A stretch of DNA of 9,504 nt from an uncultured Burkholderiaceae bacterium. GTDB lineage: Bacteria > Pseudomonadota > Gammaproteobacteria > Burkholderiales > Burkholderiaceae_F. This document shows, piece after piece, positions 8,402-9,504 of the stretch. The notes under the pieces are model-generated. The model was not told the DNA's origin. It worked only from the letters and a program-made list of their open reading frames with translations, and ran no database searches. Position 1 is the stretch's first letter. The number at the start of each line of letters is the position of its first letter. The stretch covers positions 1-9,504 of the forward strand of contig CALGWX010000287.1 in the NCBI GenBank assembly GCA_937936215.1, read 5' to 3'. The position numbers and the translations under genes are program-made.

Positions 8402-9504
8402 GCCTCTTTATCGCTGACCCCTGCTTCGCTCGCCAAGGCGGGACTCGTCGTCGCCGCAGCGCTGCTGCTGCTGGCCGGTGGCCTGTTCGCGGTCGGCGCG
8501 GCGCGCGACGACCGCGCGCTCGAGCAGCGCTACGTTCGCTCGCTCGAACTGGCGGCGCGCGCCATCGAAGCCCAGCGCACCGCCGCCCGCGCCTACGAGC
8601 GGCTGGCGCGAGCCGCCGCCCGCAGCACCGATCCGCTGGCCAGCGCCCCCCTCACCGAAGAACTGCGCCAACTGAACGACAGCCTGCGCGAGCTCAGTGG
8701 CTCGCTTACCACCCTGCGCGAAGACGAGCCCAACGAACTGTCGACCGAGGAACTCTCATGGGTCACGCAGGCCGCCAGTCGCCTCGATGCGGCCGCCACC
8801 GAGCTGCGGCGGTTGGAATCGTTGACCAACGCCGCCGCGCTGCGCGGCCGGTTGCTCAGCCTGCGCGATGCGGAACTGCAGCAGGTCGACGCGCTGCTCG
8901 GGCACCTGCTGGCGGTGCGGCGGGCGCAGATCGAGGACGCGGCGCAGCGCGCACGCGAGACGGCCCGCCTGGCCCGGATCAGCGTGTTTGGTGCCGGTGC
9001 GCTGGCGCTGGCCCTCGGCGTGTTGCTCACGTGGGTGGCGTGGCGCTGGCTGGCGGCCAATGCCACGCTGGTGCGCGAGCTGACGCAACTGGCGCGCGAG
9101 GACGGGCTGACCGGCGTGGCCAACCGCCGCACCCTCGACGAGCGGCTGCCGCAGGAGATGGCGCGCGCGGCGCGGCAGAAGTACGCGCTGTCGGTGGTGA
9201 TGATCGACCTCGACCACTTCAAGCGCTTCAACGACCGCCGCGGGCACGCCGCCGGCGACGCGCTACTGCGCGACGCCGCGCAGGCTTGGTTGCGCCAGCT
9301 GCGGCCGTCCGACCTGCTGGCGCGCTACGGCGGCGAGGAGTTCACGCTCGTGCTGCCCACCTGCGACGAGCTGCAGGCCGAGCGGATGGTGGAGCGCCTG
9401 CGGCCGCTGGTGCCGGAAAAGCAGACCTTCTCCGCCGGCATCGCGCTGTGGAACGGCGAGGACAGCCCCGCCGAACTGCTGGCTGCCGCCGACCAGGCCT
9501 TACT
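8399..9504 (+). CDS. Membrane-anchored diguanylate cyclase (GGDEF), C-terminus off the right edge
   Basis: Makes the second messenger c-di-GMP from two GTP. 368 codons are present, still open at the right edge and missing only the end of the GGDEF domain. Order: TM helix at about 14-33, a periplasmic region of about 160 residues that is Arg/Leu/Glu/Ala-rich and looks like long helices or a coiled coil, a second TM at about 194-217, then GGDEF from about 235. Visible motifs: DGLTGVANRR (235-244), metal-binding Asp270 in MIDLDHFK, FNDRRGHAAGD (277-287), and GGEEF (311-315), an active-site variant accepted by active cyclases. RPSD (302-305) is an intact inhibitory I-site, so product inhibition is expected. 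Protein output should be tuned by a periplasmic signal, unknown here. The ATG at 8399 has no clear Shine-Dalgarno; a GTG at 8387 is an in-frame alternative. Confidence 0.93.
   Translation, partial: MASLSLTPASLAKAGLVVAAALLLLAGGLFAVGAARDDRALEQRYVRSLELAARAIEAQRTAARAYERLARAAARSTDPLASAPLTEELRQLNDSLRELSGSLTTLREDEPNELSTEELSWVTQAASRLDAAATELRRLESLTNAAALRGRLLSLRDAELQQVDALLGHLLAVRRAQIEDAAQRARETARLARISVFGAGALALALGVLLTWVAWRWLAANATLVRELTQLAREDGLTGVANRRTLDERLPQEMARAARQKYALSVVMIDLDHFKRFNDRRGHAAGDALLRDAAQAWLRQLRPSDLLARYGGEEFTLVLPTCDELQAERMVERLRPLVPEKQTFSAGIALWNGEDSPAELLAAADQAL

Noticed and set aside
7059..8417. 452-aa plus-strand frame spanning lipoprotein, THX and DUF1840
   Set aside because: It crosses two terminators or promoters and three better-supported genes, and is Arg/Ala-rich without domains.
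8593..9247. Minus-strand frames opposite the diguanylate cyclase
   Set aside because: Ser/Arg/Ala-rich shadows of a clear GGDEF protein.

Overview
The window is GC-rich, tightly packed proteobacterial chromosome. A DUF1840 protein next to a ribosomal protein THX gene, with betaproteobacterial-looking codon use, suggests a betaproteobacterium, probably Burkholderiales or a near relative. This is inferred from gene families, not from a marker gene. I see no tRNA, rRNA, CRISPR array, insertion sequence or phage gene.

Layout, left to right. (1) 1-2409, minus strand: a TAXI-type TRAP transporter. The periplasmic binding protein (1320-2306) is read first, from a plausible sigma70 promoter at 2381-2409. 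An intrinsic terminator follows at 1224-1274, then the fused 4TM/12TM permease (1002 down to the left edge, incomplete). (2) 2437-3478, minus: one reading frame joining a RatA/Coq10-like lipid or quinone-binding domain to a cyclic-nucleotide-binding domain, with its own candidate terminator. (3) 3628-4125, plus: a VOC (glyoxalase-fold) protein whose stop codon overlaps the stop of the next, convergent gene. (4) 4122-7712, minus: a predicted lipoprotein, an omega-amino acid (beta-alanine):pyruvate aminotransferase, and a CoA-acylating (methyl)malonate-semialdehyde dehydrogenase. (5) 7722-7853, minus: ribosomal protein THX, with a strong terminator that falls inside the start of the lipoprotein frame. 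(6) 7954-9504, plus: a DUF1840 protein, then a membrane diguanylate cyclase cut by the right edge.

How the genes fit together. The aminotransferase and dehydrogenase form a two-step route: beta-alanine plus pyruvate gives malonate semialdehyde plus alanine, then malonate semialdehyde plus CoA gives acetyl-CoA. The TRAP system imports an unidentified, probably carboxylate-like, solute.

The most notable observation is a perfect 16-bp tandem duplication (5591-5622) inside the 5' end of the dehydrogenase gene. Deleting one copy in silico joins an ATG at 5652 to the main frame and restores a family-typical N-terminus (504 aa). As given, the gene is frameshifted and can only start at an internal GTG (475 aa). 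It is a fresh lesion, a reversible slippage site or a sequence error. The RatA-cNMP fusion is the other item I would look at first. I did not find a clear new defence or mobile system.
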